DNA from: Merluccius polli
Lineage: Eukaryota > Chordata > Actinopteri > Gadiformes > Merlucciidae
Length of the DNA: 64,000 nt
NCBI GenBank assembly: GCA_030340625.1
Contig: JAOPHQ010002329.1
Location: 46,001-110,000 of the forward strand
Direction of reading: 5' to 3'
Part shown: piece by piece, positions 34,876 through 46,818 of the stretch
How positions within the stretch are numbered: position 1 is the first letter of the stretch
Layout: the number at the start of each line of letters is the position of its first letter
Notes under the pieces: generated by a model
The model's input: the letters and a program-made list of their open reading frames with translations, nothing else
Told to the model about the DNA's origin: nothing
Databases searched by the model: none
Program-made: the position numbers and the translations under genes

Positions 34876-36103
34876 AAAGGTGCAGTGTGTGTGATTTAGT
34901 GGCATCTAGCGGAGCGGACTTGGTAGACATGGACTATATAACATTCAGTATATAATCCCATGAAAATAACAATTGTGTTTTCGTTACCTTAGAATGAGCC
35001 CTTTATATCAGCATAGGGAGCGGGTCCTCTTCCATGGAGCCCGCCATGTTTCTACAGCAGCCCAGAACAGACAATCGGCTCTCGAGGCGACGCTGTTAAG
35101 AAAGAATTACGCATAATCGCGATCTTAATTTAGTAGTTTACTATAGTTTTGCCATAGCTTACTTTTTTTGTTTACTATAGTTTTGCAGACTAAATCACTA
35201 AATACAATTTATAAATCTATCAAGGAACCCCATCACTTGACACTTGACTACTCAATGCTGTCGTAGACGATCACATCATTTTGTAAGTACCTACTGGTAA
35301 CTTAAAGGCCAGTACAGGCCATCGTAGCTTCAGTACTGGTACCTTACTGGCCAGTACAGGCCACCGTAGCTTCAGTACTGGTACCTTACTGGCCAGTACA
35401 GGCCATCGTAGCTTCAGTACTGGTACCTTACTGGCCAGTACAGGCCACCGCATCTTCAGTACCTACTGGTACCTTACTGGTCAGTACAGGCCACCATAGC
35501 TTCAGTACTTACTGGTACCTTACAGGCCAGTACAGGCCACCGCATCTTCAGTACCTACTGGTACCTTACTGGTCAGTACAGGCCACCATAGCTTCAGTAC
35601 TTACTGGTACCTTACAGGCCAGTACAGGCCACCGCATCTTCAGTACCTACTGGTACCTTACTGGTCAGTACAGGCCACCATAGCTTCAGTACTTACTGGT
35701 ACCTTACAGGCCAGTACAGGCCACCGCATCTTCAGTACCTACTGGTACCTTACTGGTCAGTACAGGCCACCATAGCTTCAGTACTTACTGGTACCTTACA
35801 GGCCAGTACAGGCCACCGCATCTTCAGTACATACTGGCACCCTACTGTCCAGTACAGGCCACCATAGCTTCAGTACCTACTGGTACCTTACTGGCCAGTA
35901 CAGGCCACCGTAGCTTCAGTACCTACTGGTACCTTACTGGCCAGTACAGACCACCGCATCTTCAGTACCTACTGGTACCTTACAGGGCAGTACAGGCCAC
36001 CGTAGCTTTTACGTTGTTGGAAAGGGGGGGGGGGGGTAATTAAGTTTGTTGCAATCTGCAACCTCACTGCTAGATGCCACTAAATCCTACACACTGCACC
36101 TTT
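34876..36103. mobile_element. DNA element with AAAGGTGCAGTGTGT inverted ends
   Basis: AAAGGTGCAGTGTGTGTGAT, then TTTAGTGGCATCTAGCG, at the left is mirrored by CTAGATGCCACTAAATCC and ACACACTGCACCTTT at the right. This terminus is one I recognise from fish interspersed repeats. Most of the interior is a minisatellite. No clear target duplication was found. Confidence 0.7.
35307..36010 (+). repeat. 42/46-bp minisatellite, about 16 units, with 92-bp dimers
   Basis: Units begin GGCCAGTACAGGCCACCG and end GGTACCTTACT. The first three are 42 bp, the rest 46 bp. In the middle, two unit types (GCATCTTC and ATAGCTTC) alternate four times, giving a 92-bp higher-order repeat. On the minus strand the 42-bp units read as a 14-residue repeat, which the 46-bp units break. 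Confidence 0.9.
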
Positions 36104-38000
36104 GATAGACCCTCTTCACATACCATACACCTGTGTTTATCCAATGGACAAATTTGCAGTACACCAGGTTCACGGTAACTTCTTGCTCTGCCAAGTGAGT
36201 CATTCAAAAGTCAGCATGTAAGATGCGTGAGTACGGAAAAGATGGTTCAACTGCAGAATATATTGTCCGGTAAAACAAGTGTATATGCATCCATATCCAA
36301 AGCGGAATATGCCTAGCTGAACAGGCTCCAATGTTTTGCCGTTATCAATATGATTATTATTTTCTTTTTATTGGTCGACTGTCTGAGCACGGGACGGATA
36401 TCTCTAGAATCCAGACTGGATCACATTAAAGGTAAAACAAGTGACTGGAAAAATAAATTGTTATTGACACGTTTTTGTTGTTTTCTGTCCTATCATTTCA
36501 AACGGCGGTTCAACAATATGCCTTACTTAATATAAATCAATATAGATGAACATTGCCTTTTTTCCACTTGAGTTGGAAACCTAATGAGTTTGCCTCGGCT
36601 GCGTGTTGCATTGATTGCAGACATTCGCGGCAAACTGAGCACCACCAAGAGACACATCTAATCAACGTGTCTGAAGATTAAACTACTTGGAGGGACTTCT
36701 GAAACAAAATGTGTACACCTCAACACATCTGTATCCCACGGTGTGCGACAAATGACGTGACATAAAAGCACGTGTGATTGGCAGGGGGAGACGCCACGCA
36801 TTGTTGACTAGTAGTAGTAGGCCTGTAGTCGTAGAAGTAAGAGTTCACCCAGAGTTTACCTGATCTCTGCATAGAAACTTGTTTTATCGAAATCCTTGCT
36901 GTACCAACAGTGATATATTGTTTTACTTTCTACTGACATATGTACTTATTGATGGTCACTCTAGACAAAAGATTCTGCTAAATGCCCTTAATGTAAATAT
37001 AGCTATCCTTGCGGTATACCAGAAAGGATAGTTAAAGCTAGCAATTACAGTATAGTGCAATGACAGCAGTACCTAACGTAATTGCCTTTGACAAAAGGGT
37101 CTGATAAATGCCGTTAATGTAAATGTAGACAGTATAGTTCCAACACGCACTATATAGTTCCAGCGTGTGTTGGATTATCCAATCAGTGCAACCTCCATGT
37201 GTCTCCAAGTGACCAGAGGCAACTGGTGAGCATGGAGTGATGTGTGCAAATACATGAAACACTTTCAAGTCAAGTCCATTTTATTTGTACAGCCCTTAAT
37301 CACAGTTACAGTGTCAAAGGGCTTCACAGGTGACAGGCCAAATTATGCGAAGGAACACAGAAATGAGTGCAATGGGGGTCATAATGGGCAGAGCATTCAG
37401 GAACCAAACTGAATAGAAAAACGGCACATATAAACATATAAAGCCTGCTTTTATATGCTATCGCTATTTGGTCATTTGGCACACTTTTGTCCAAAGTGAC
37501 TTGCAGTGATTTACTTTGCATACATGTCATTATTGAGCAGGTAGGGGTGAGGCATTGCTTGACGACGCCGACGGCTAGACCGTGGCCGTGACTAGCTGTC
37601 CTTTTACACATTTTTCCACTCAAACCAGCTTTAGTCTGATATTTGGCTTACTGATCGGGAACAATATGCAAGACAGAGTGACGCTAGGTTACCTAGATTA
37701 CCCCCCCATTTTATTTTCCTTCTGCAGATTCCTAATCAAATATGTTTTTATGAGTTACTTTAGATACAAAATGTATCACAAATGTAGCATTGTTTGTTTC
37801 TAATGCGCAGTCCAAATAATGTACTGGAGTGTGGTGCCAGTGGACCTCAAGTTGAAGCACTCCAACAGAAAGAGGGATGTTGGTCCCTGAGGGCACGACA
37901 AACACTACATTTTGTACATTTCCAGTGAGTCCAAATTAAACAACCCAATAATCTGCAAAAGTGGTTTAATATTTCCCTGAATCATACCCAATGTTCTGTT
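36104..38000. other. intergenic, repeat fragments, no gene seen
   Basis: SINE-tail fragments lie at 36960-36995 (GACAAAAGATTCTGCTAAAT) and 37086-37120 (GACAAAAGGGTCTGATAAAT). A common fish repeat word (TCAAGTCAAGTCCATTTTAT) is at 37267. No spliced coding structure was found. Confidence 0.5.
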
Positions 38001-38028
38001 CGACAAAAAGTAAATTAACATCTAATAG

Positions 38029-38175
<147 letters not shown>

Positions 38176-38269
38176 TGTGTGGCTCTCTCTCTCTGCTGTG
38201 TATCCTGCATGATGTGCGCTGGCCTGGTGTGTGTTTGGTTGGTCTGTAGCTGGGTGATAACACTCACTG

Positions 38270-38445
38270 AGACTGAGACGGCCGCTCCCCATGCACCGGA
38301 GGGCAGCTCCTATCAGTCTGAAGCAGAACGCAAAGGGCAGCGGCGCGCCGTCCCTCCAGAGGGACGCGGCGGCGCGGGAACGTGGAAGCAGGAGAATCTC
38401 TGTCCGTGTACACGGGACGCGCTGCTCCAGCGCTGTTGACTCGAG
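38270..38445. promoter_or_regulatory. CpG-rich block, possible promoter or first exon
   Basis: Roughly 20 CpG dinucleotides in about 170 bp, including GGCAGCGGCGCGCCGTCCC and GGACGCGGCGGCGCGGGAAC, in a window where CpG is otherwise depleted. No coding exon is attached. A donor-like AAGACATTCAG|gttagt lies at about 38554. It could be the promoter and untranslated first exon of a gene to the right, or an unmethylated repeat. Confidence 0.35.
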
Positions 38446-38593
38446 CAGTTGAGAAGAAGACTTGGGGCGGGTTGAAATCCTGGCTCAAGTGTACGCTGTG
38501 GATTCACAAGTGCTAACCTCTGGTTTCCCCCAACCTGCAGCGAAGACATTCAGGTTAGTTCGGTAATCCCAAGACAAGAAATTATGTACATTA

Positions 38594-38952
<359 letters not shown>

Positions 38953-39411
38953 TCTTAAAAATGCTGGGTTGGAAACAACCCAAAAATAACCCAGACTCCG
39001 GGTCACTATTGGGCATGCCCAGCGTTGGGTTGAAGTGACTTTATGCCCTGGGTTACTAAATGTAACCCAAATATTGGGTTATTCCCCAAACCCAACTATG
39101 GGTTATTCTGACAAAAATGGTGGGTTAAAATAACCCATTGAATGGGTCTGACCTACCAGCCCATGGGTTATATTGACCTCTTTGTTGGGTTCATAATTTT
39201 ACCCACTATTGGGTGTCTTTTGCATAGGGATTTATAAAACCAAATTATCACTTTACTTTACTTTAGTATATCAAGTTGAAATATAGCAGAATTGTTGGCC
39301 CATTAGTCAATATCAATTAAAATAACACTTAGAGAAACTACAAGAATGCATTGTACTGATTTGGATCTTTATTTATTTATTCCTGAGAAATGTTGATTAA
39401 CAACAAAAACC

Positions 39412-39788
39412 ATGACAATAACAGACAATAACATGTCAGAGAACTGGAGAAAGTAGAAAATACTACTAATGATGTACTAATACACACACACACACACTCA
39501 CACACACGCGCAACAGATGATTTAAAAATCTTTAAAAAGATGTGTGCGTGTGAGTGGATACGGTAGGTGAGAGGGAGAGAGAGACATAGTTAGCACATGA
39601 CAATAACAGACAATAACATGTCAGAGAACTGGAGAAAGTAGAAAATACTACTAATGATGTACTAATACACACACACACACACACACACACACACGCGCGC
39701 GCGCAACAGATGATTTTAAAATCTTTAAAAAGATGTGTGCGTGTGAGTGGATACGGTAGGTGAGAGGGAGAGAGAGACATAGTTAGCA
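39412..39788 (+). repeat. 185-bp tandem duplication near the left end of the transposon
   Basis: ATGACAATAACAGACAATAA starts both units (39412 and 39597). Each contains an internal CA run and ends GAGAGAGACATAGTTAGCA. The copies are almost identical apart from CA-repeat length, so the duplication is recent. Confidence 0.9.
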
Positions 39789-39906
39789 GTGGGCTATCGC
39801 CGACTTCACAAACGACACCGCTGGGGACAAGGTTTTCTTCCCTAGCTCATATACAGCCTCCTGCAGAAACTCCCATGCATGGGGACACTGCTTTGGGAAA
39901 TTTACA

Positions 39907-42900
39907 TCAAAAACATTTAAAACAAATGTCCACAGCCTTCAGCAAGCTTGATTCCTCCATTGCTTGGCCAACCAAAATAATGACCTGGTGTACCACTTCT
40001 TCCCCTCCCAGCACCAACACGAAAGGGTAAGGCCTGTTCACCTCGGCCTCCCGCAGGTATTCGACTATGTTTGTGCCAACCTGCAAAACAGAAATACAAC
40101 ATTAACAATGTTAAAACAAACAACAACAAAGAAATAATGATCTTAGATTCTATTATATAAAGAATGATCTTAGGTGTTATTATCTAAATACTTACAGGCC
40201 TGACATCGATGAAGGCCTTCTTCACGTCTGCCATGTTTGCCCTGGAGGTGTTCTTGCCGACCCTGAAGACTGGTAGTGGCATTAGGCTTGGCAGAAGCCT
40301 CAACGACATGTATGTCTTTGAATCTATTGGAAAGAATAAAGGTGAAAACACAATTAAACAGTAGTAATATGATGAGGATCTTATTACTCATAGGTTTGTA
40401 AATCGTTTTCTCTTATAAATCTTGAGGCGGCACATGGGCCGTGAATGATAACAGCTACATAATCTATAATTTACAGATTGGGGCAGTGGTGGCGTAGGTG
40501 GTTAAGGAGTCGTCTAGTAACCAGAGGGTTGCTGGTTTGAGCCCCACTCTCTCTGACCCCACCGAGTTGTCCTTGAGCAAGTCACTGAACCCCAAACTGC
40601 TCCTCATGTGCAGGTTGGCACCTTGCATGGCAGACTCCACCATCGGTGTGTGAGTGAGTGACTGAATGAATGGGTGAATGTTAAGTATTCAAGCAATGGA
40701 GCTTGAATGTAATTCTACCTTGTAAGTCGCTTTGGATAAAAGCATCTACTAAATGACAATGTAAATGTACATAATCTGTACTGTCTGTCAGTTTCTGTAT
40801 GTTTGTGTGTAGGTAAGGGGGGTAAGGGAAAGCCAATGAAAACAATTATACCCTGTGTCAGTGATGCTGCATCAACAGTCAACTTTCCTTCCTTCTGTAG
40901 CAGACGGAGGACTTTGTCTGCAAAAGAAAGCTCCCACATCTCAAATAACTTTGGTGCAGCCTCTCTGTAAACAATTTGGAAGTCCTGAGCAATCTGAGAG
41001 AGAGAAAAATTAGAGTGAATTATTTATACTTATCTATCTATCTATTCATTTGTCATTCTAATCATGAAATATCATTCAGCTAATTGTGCATTTAGGTCAT
41101 TCCATTGTTTCGTTGAAGCAACATGCTGCTTGTTAGGTGCATACATTTTTGCCAATAGCTTTGGATCTAAGGTGAAGATAGAAGAGGTATCTCCTATTCA
41201 TCAAGCTCAGGTTAGCTTCAGACTGCAAAAACGTTTTGCACTGCAATGTTGAATATATGAAAAAGCTTATTTATCTGGAAGATTTCTGTTGGGCTTTTGG
41301 GGTACATACCATGCCTGGGCAGATGAGTCGAGGGAACTCCTTGATCACATCCTCTATCGTTGACGAATTGTTCTTCCGTACCCATTCAGCCCGGTAAATT
41401 GCTGTGGATGACATGAAGTCCTCCACCTGGGAGGAAGGTGAGGAATTGGTCCTCAGCCACTCCACCATCTGCTCCGCCCTCTCCTGTGATATGGATGGTG
41501 CTACAATGACCGACAGAACAGAACAGATTTTTTTTTAAAACAAACAAACAAAAAATATCTTTGATAGTTAAATGATTGCATTTTTAGAATGGTAGAGTTT
41601 AAAATAGGGTTAGTCATGACCTGGTAGGAGTGTGGGGCTGGGGCAGGGGCAATCCTCTTCTTTTGACAGACGGTGGGAAGCCCTCATCCTCTTCCTAATG
41701 TTCCTGAGTCGTTCCTCGAGGAACCCAGTGGCTGGCAGGTGTTTGCGCCCCATTGCATACCATATGTCCTTTATAAAATGAAATGGAAACACAACACTTA
41801 TTGAGCTCTTAAGTCTATGAGAAGGCCTGGATCACATGTCTTGTGTTCATTTTTACATTGCATGTAATTTAGCTATAGAGATGGACTTTACTAGCCTGGT
41901 GATACCAGCTAAATACTTTTGCCCAATTTGATTGTGCCCCAAAACATAGTTTGGCAAAGGGCTCGTTGCTTGCGATTACTGGAAATCTGGAATTCTGACT
42001 GGACCAATCAGCGAACAGGGATCGGCAAATGTGAACCAAATGCTAGTGATTGGTTAAGGGAACTCCAATGATTTCAAACTTCAGACAACCCTCCGTTAGT
42101 GATTGGTTAGTGATTACCAAACGTAAGTGATTGGTTAAGGGAACTCCGATGATTTTAAACTTCAGACAACCCTCCGTTAGTGATTGGTTAGTGATTACCA
42201 AACGTTAGTGATTGGTTAAGGGAACTCCGATGATTTTAAACTTCAGACAAGTCTCAGCCCACTACAGTAATCAAAATCCAATGACGTTGTCCCAGACTGA
42301 ATGACGGGAGAAAATCGAAGTCAAAGGCTGGTAATGGCCAGGCTAGGACTTTACATACAGTTTTAATATGCTAAGTCAGTTTAGTAATGTCAAAATAATA
42401 AGAAGTACATTGATACATGATTTTCAAAATGATTTTGCCCAGGAAGACCTATGTACAATCTTTGACCTTTGACCTAAATTTTGACTACTTGGTAAGTGTA
42501 GGCTGCACCTGTTCACAAGCCACTCTATGCCAAAGAGGAAAATAGGGGCAATGGGCAATGAAGTACTCACACTTCCACAGGCAGAGGAGTCAGCAAGACT
42601 TGGGAAGGCCTGCACCAAGGAGGATGCCAAAGTCTTTTTGGTGTCCGCTGTAGGTCTGTCAAATACAGAAAAAATATTAGTCCAAAAGAACTATGACAAA
42701 TATGACTAAACACTGAACACTTAAATGTGACAACAAAGTACATTATTTGTGCCATTATGGTACTCACGTTTCGCCATAGGTCTCCATTAGATGTGAGACC
42801 AGAAGTCTCACCAGCTGACGCCTCTCCTTCGTCAGGATTAAATTGCTATTGTCGAGGCTCTGTACAATGGCCCTTCCCTGAATCGTTGCCGAGAGAATGC

Positions 42901-45900
42901 GTCTAATGTCCTGCAAAGTCGAGAATCGTACAGAAGAGGTTCAGAATTGCTTCGTCATATTATAAAAACAAATGAAAAGTTGCTACAATTACACTCAAAC
43001 ACAGGAAGAACATGCACCACCACAGAGACTGGTTGAATGGTCTCAACTGCTGTTTCTTCACTGAGTGGTCTCAACACAGCGGTAGTCACAGCATTATCAG
43101 TCTGTAAAGATGAATAGTGACATGTGACAATATTATATCTGAGGCACTGCTAGTTTAGGTACTCACCTGGACCTTACCTGATAAATCAATTGATTAATGC
43201 ATTCTCTTATAACTATATACAAAAACATGGCAACTTTTAAAAATTCTGTAACGGAGAGAAATGTACAGCCTGTTGTCATTCTCTCCATAAGAATTGACAG
43301 CATGCAGTGGATGATGATCTAACAAGTCATCTATATTAACAGCGAGTAAGCTGTGTGTGGGGATGACAGCGTATGAAAAGTAGTGCTTTTCAAAACCAAG
43401 TGTCTCCCATTTTTGCATGACCAGTTTTATCAGTGGCGATTCTGTGGATTGATTAAGGACCAGCACAGATTTAACCAGCCCAAACTGCGGCTCACCCTCC
43501 GGGTTACATGAATGGAGAACGGTCATTCCTATTTTGTATTGAGTGCCCTTGTACGTTACCGATGCTGGGATATACACTTCACTGAAGAGAGGGACATCTG
43601 TTAGGGCACTCTGAATTTCTTTTATGCCCTCGATGGTGGCAAGAAAGGTACTATACCCTGGCCCAACCTCTGGGATGTGGTTCAACACGGAATTGGACAT
43701 GAAATGGTAACACTGCATAATTTGATGGAGATATGCCATGGTCTTACATATGTTCTTAAAATTGCAGGTTATATGGCTGACCCTTTTAAAGAAGCCATGT
43801 TTAGCCTCAAACCTCATAGCCCAAAACTGACGCAAGGGTCCCAGCTGTTTAATGGCCCTAGGGTAATGTAGCATAAAATGATGCTTTGGCCTTAAGTGCC
43901 GATTGGGGAAAATCTCCAGAAAGTGACTGTGGTGCTCCTGCAACATTTTCTCAAGGAAGAGTGTCCCTGCTAGCGTAATTGACGGAGAAAAAACGAATTC
44001 CATACACAGGAGCAGCATCAGTAGAAGCTCCCACTCTTGATTCCCCTCGGGTATCAAATCTCCTATCAAAAGTGGTAACCACCTGAGCAAACACCAGGTT
44101 TGTGCTGCTGACTGCCGCATTGCTCCATCTATGTTTTTGAGATCATGCTTACTGATCAGGGATGGCTTGTTCACCCTATCTGAGAAGCCGTAGTCAAAGC
44201 TGGTGATACGATTGTTAAGCTTTTCCAAACTCAGGTGCTTTTGGTCAATCAAAGCACTCAAGACAAGCTTGACCTCATATGGACCTATGCCCTCCAGGAT
44301 GTCATGCATAATGTCAGGTGCCACATTATCAATGACATGATAGTACGACAAAGAATTAAGAATGCTATCTCTTTTGAGCCCTGTCAGTGACGCATTTGCT
44401 ATGACTAAGTCATCCCGGTGGCTAGAAATGGTGCGCATTAACTCAGGGTCTGGAGCAGTTTGTTTTCTTTGCACTTCTCTGTGCACTTTGCACCATCTGC
44501 ACACATAATTACCTGAAAAGCTCTGTGTACCCCAGGATGGCATTGATTCCCAAATTGTCCCCCAACACCTGAACAATTGTAAATTTAACTACCCCCTTAA
44601 AATTGTCGGCTTCCAAGAAAATGCCTTCTTTTTCTAGGCCTTTCAATTCCTCAACAATTGGGTGCAACACTGCATCAATCCCATATGTTTTGACATCATC
44701 TGATTTATAAACAGCTAATGGAAACAATGAGCGACGGTTAGACAGCAGGTCAGATGGTAGACTTTTCATCGCAAAGTATATAAAACCCAATTTGTGTTGG
44801 CCTGTTTTTGAACCTAATGGGTTTACTGTCTCACAGTCATCTGCATACAGCATTAAGGGGATGGACAACTCCTTTGAGAGGAGAGGGTGAGTTTTACAGA
44901 ATTGTCCATCATATATGTCCTGAAAAACATCACCCTCTCTTTTCTGCCAAGCTATAACTGATTCTAAAATGCCTGGTAAACTGAGTAATTTAGTCAGCAG
45001 GGGCTGCAATGGGACACGCTGGAATGTATCTTGTAAAGCCACCTGTCTGACCAAACCAGTTTGCGAATCAACTCGTTGCACGTAGGACAACCCTGGAAAC
45101 ACTTCCTGAACAGGCTCAATAAAATGGCCAGACATTTAAAAGTATTTCCTCTGCTTGAACTCTGTCTCAAGACCCCTGAAGGGCTGACCTGACCTTTGAA
45201 ATGCTTGCCTCAGCTCCTCTACCTCAGGGCTTTGAAGGTGGCCAAACTTCTGGAAAAGTGCCATTGTTTTTGTCTCGAGACTGCCAACAATATCTCCAAC
45301 CAAATTTGATGTGTGCTGCATGACATTGTTAATTGAAGAAAGTGTATTGGCAGATTTTGACCGGAGGTTAGCCAGGAATAGAGCTACCCTTTCTGTAATG
45401 CCCTCATTGTCTAAGTCAGGCCTGGGGAATCTGTTCCACAAAGGGCCGGTGTGGCTGCAGGTTTTTGTTCAAACCAAGCAGCAGCACACCAGACTTGACT
45501 CATTTAATCAACTGATCTCAGTCTTCAGAGAGCTGATTGGTCAAACTGTGTGCTCTTGGTTGGTTTGAACAAAAACCTGCAGCCACACCGGCCCTTTGTG
45601 GAACAGATTCCCCAGGCCTGGTCTAAGTCATCCCAGTCCTCTACTTCCTCTTCTTCCACTTGTTCCCTATCAATAACCTGCAATTGTTCTGTTGCTGCTT
45701 GTGGTTCTGCGATGGTTCTGTTGCTAAAGTCCTCAGTCTCAGGACTGTGTGTTAGAAGATGTCTTTTAAATGATCTAATGTGAGAGAAGGTCTTCCCACA
45801 CCCATCTTGACAGCACTGAAAGTGTTCTGACGCAAAATTCACACTGTGAACTCCACGCAAGTGGATGAACAGACCTTTGACGCTACCAGAAATCCTCTTT

Positions 45901-46223
45901 CTACATCTGAAACACACAAAACCCATCACTCACAAGTTACTCACCCATATACTTACAAATTCCCTGAAATGCTTCAAAAAGTTAAAGCGAAGACCAATTC
46001 TGGGAATTAGGGTCCCAATGGTCCCCTCGTCTAATAGATGAAAGCTTTCCTCATCAATACCCTCACCTGAAAGAAAAAACATAAGGCTATTATTTAGCAA
46101 GCACATATTTTGCTTATTGTCAAAACATATTATTAATAACATAATGAAATATTTACCTGCAAAACTATCTATGAGGGCTGTCAGTTGCCATTCTCTAAGT
46201 TTTGTTTGGACAAATTCATCCAT
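39907..46223 (-). CDS. SAMD3-like SAM-domain protein encoded by the transposon
   Basis: Ten exons read without a break: 46223-46157, 46066-45957, 43101-43003, 42910-42768, 42655-42571, 41768-41621, 41500-41310, 40993-40852, 40323-40196, 40080-39907. They sum to 1287 nt (428 residues), all phases matching. Exons 1-2 form a SAM domain (VQTKLREWQLTALIDSF, then EGIDEESFHLLDEGTIGTLI). Later exons match the fish SAMD3-like family (LSATIQGRAIVQSLDNSN, TGFLEERLRNIRKRM, IEDVIKEFPRLICPGM, FIDVRP-VGTNIVEYLREAE). The initiator at 46223 begins MDEFVQTK; an upstream in-frame ATG exists at 46262. A TGA at 39909-39907 stops it just before a further in-frame stretch, KFPKQCPHAWEFLQEAVYEL, normally part of the family. 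Exon 3's donor is weak. Role unknown; by position it is the counterpart of plant CACTA TnpA. Confidence 0.7.
40466..40768 (+). mobile_element. tRNA-derived SINE in an intron of the SAMD3-like gene
   Basis: The tRNA-like head (GTGGCGTAGGTGGTTAAGGA as A-box region, GGTTGCTGGTTTGAGCCCC as B-box region) is followed by the conserved fish SINE tail (AAGTCGCTTTGGATAAAAGC, then TACTAAATGACAATGTAAAT). ACATAATCT occurs on both sides (40457-40465, 40769-40777) as a likely target duplication. Confidence 0.85.
41892..42346. mobile_element. hAT-type MITE, TAGCCTGG termini, carrying an 82-bp tandem repeat
   Basis: Ends are TAGCCTGGTGATACCAGC and GCTGGTAATGGCCAGGCTA. GACTTTAC is duplicated exactly (41884-41891, 42347-42354). 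Inside, about 2.7 copies of an 82-bp unit (GTGATTGGTTAAGGGAACTC...) lie at 42036-42250. It sits in an intron of the SAMD3-like gene. Confidence 0.85.
43194..45929 (-). pseudogene. C2H2-finger TNP2-like transposase, broken
   Basis: It lies wholly inside intron 2 (45956-43102) of the SAMD3-like gene, same strand. Read 5' to 3': 45929-45621 has two C2H2-type fingers (CFRCRKRI...HLRGVH and CCQDGCGKTF...HLLTH) and an acidic tail; 45416-44509 contains SIPLMLYADDCETVNPLGSK; 44520-43194 contains GNYVCRWCK, NVAPDIMHDILEGIGPYEV, RPKHHFMLHYPRAIKQLGPL and WAMRFEAKHGFFK. The YADD, D-x-MHD and RFE residues could be the acidic catalytic set seen in CACTA TNP2-type transposases; this is inference. Breaks: a 204-bp MITE at 45417-45620, an in-frame TAA at about 45138 between KYF and MSGHF, and a frameshift near 44520. 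ATG at 45929 is the most likely original start. Confidence 0.7.
45417..45620. mobile_element. 204-bp hAT-type MITE inside the transposase gene
   Basis: Near-perfect foldback: CAGGCCTGGGGAATCTGTTC at the left mirrors GAACAGATTCCCCAGGCCTG at the right, and a second inner arm covers GCTGCAGGTTTTTGTTCAAA. GTCTAAGT is duplicated exactly on both sides (45409-45416, 45621-45628). The added 212 bases shift the transposase frame. Confidence 0.92.
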
Positions 46224-46637
46224 CAAGCCTACAAACACTGCAGGGGAGGAAACATTTAACACATCTGTTAATGCATTTTTAACTACATTAGACCAGTCAT
46301 TGATACTATTAGCATTATATTATGAATATTGATGTTGCTATTATTATTACTATAATTATGTCACTATCATCATCATTATTATTATTGTACACATAAATAT
46401 GTTGGTGAGAGTAGCATCCCGACTCTGCATGTCCTCAGAAAATATAAAATCAGCTAAATGAATTGCTTCAGACAGGACATTTATATTGTACTGGAATCTA
46501 CAAATCAAAAAATGGTTGCTAGGGTAACGATATAAAATCTCACTCAACACTTATAGATGTCAGGGACAGAACAAGTACCATGAGTAAAAACAGCATTTAA
46601 AAAATATCCAAGCATTCTGTTTCATAGCTACATGAGT

Positions 46638-46818
46638 GAGGTTTATAACAAATCAAACCGTTTGGAAATCCATGCAAAAATCAGCAATTAATTCCACTTT
46701 TAGATTGAGGAGTACCTCTTCCTCCCGTCTGCCTTCATGTACCGTTGATTTTCCGAGCGCTCATGTAAAATGGCGGCGGTTTTTGACAATGACAAGTCTA
46801 CGTATATATGTCTATGAG
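46638..46818. mobile_element. partial copy of the CATAGACATATA MITE
   Basis: The end TATATATGTCTATGAGG and the words ACAAATCAAACCGTTTGGAA and AAATGGCGGCGG match the right half of the 15855-16322 MITE. The left half is missing or too diverged to see. Confidence 0.5.

Noticed and set aside
35307..36010. Regularly spaced repeats that superficially resemble a CRISPR array
   Set aside because: The whole unit is conserved, with no unique spacers, and the context is a vertebrate transposon. It is a minisatellite.
40466..40560. Possible tRNA gene, from A-box and B-box-like sequence
   Set aside because: The acceptor stem does not close, and the sequence continues into the standard fish SINE tail with flanking duplications.
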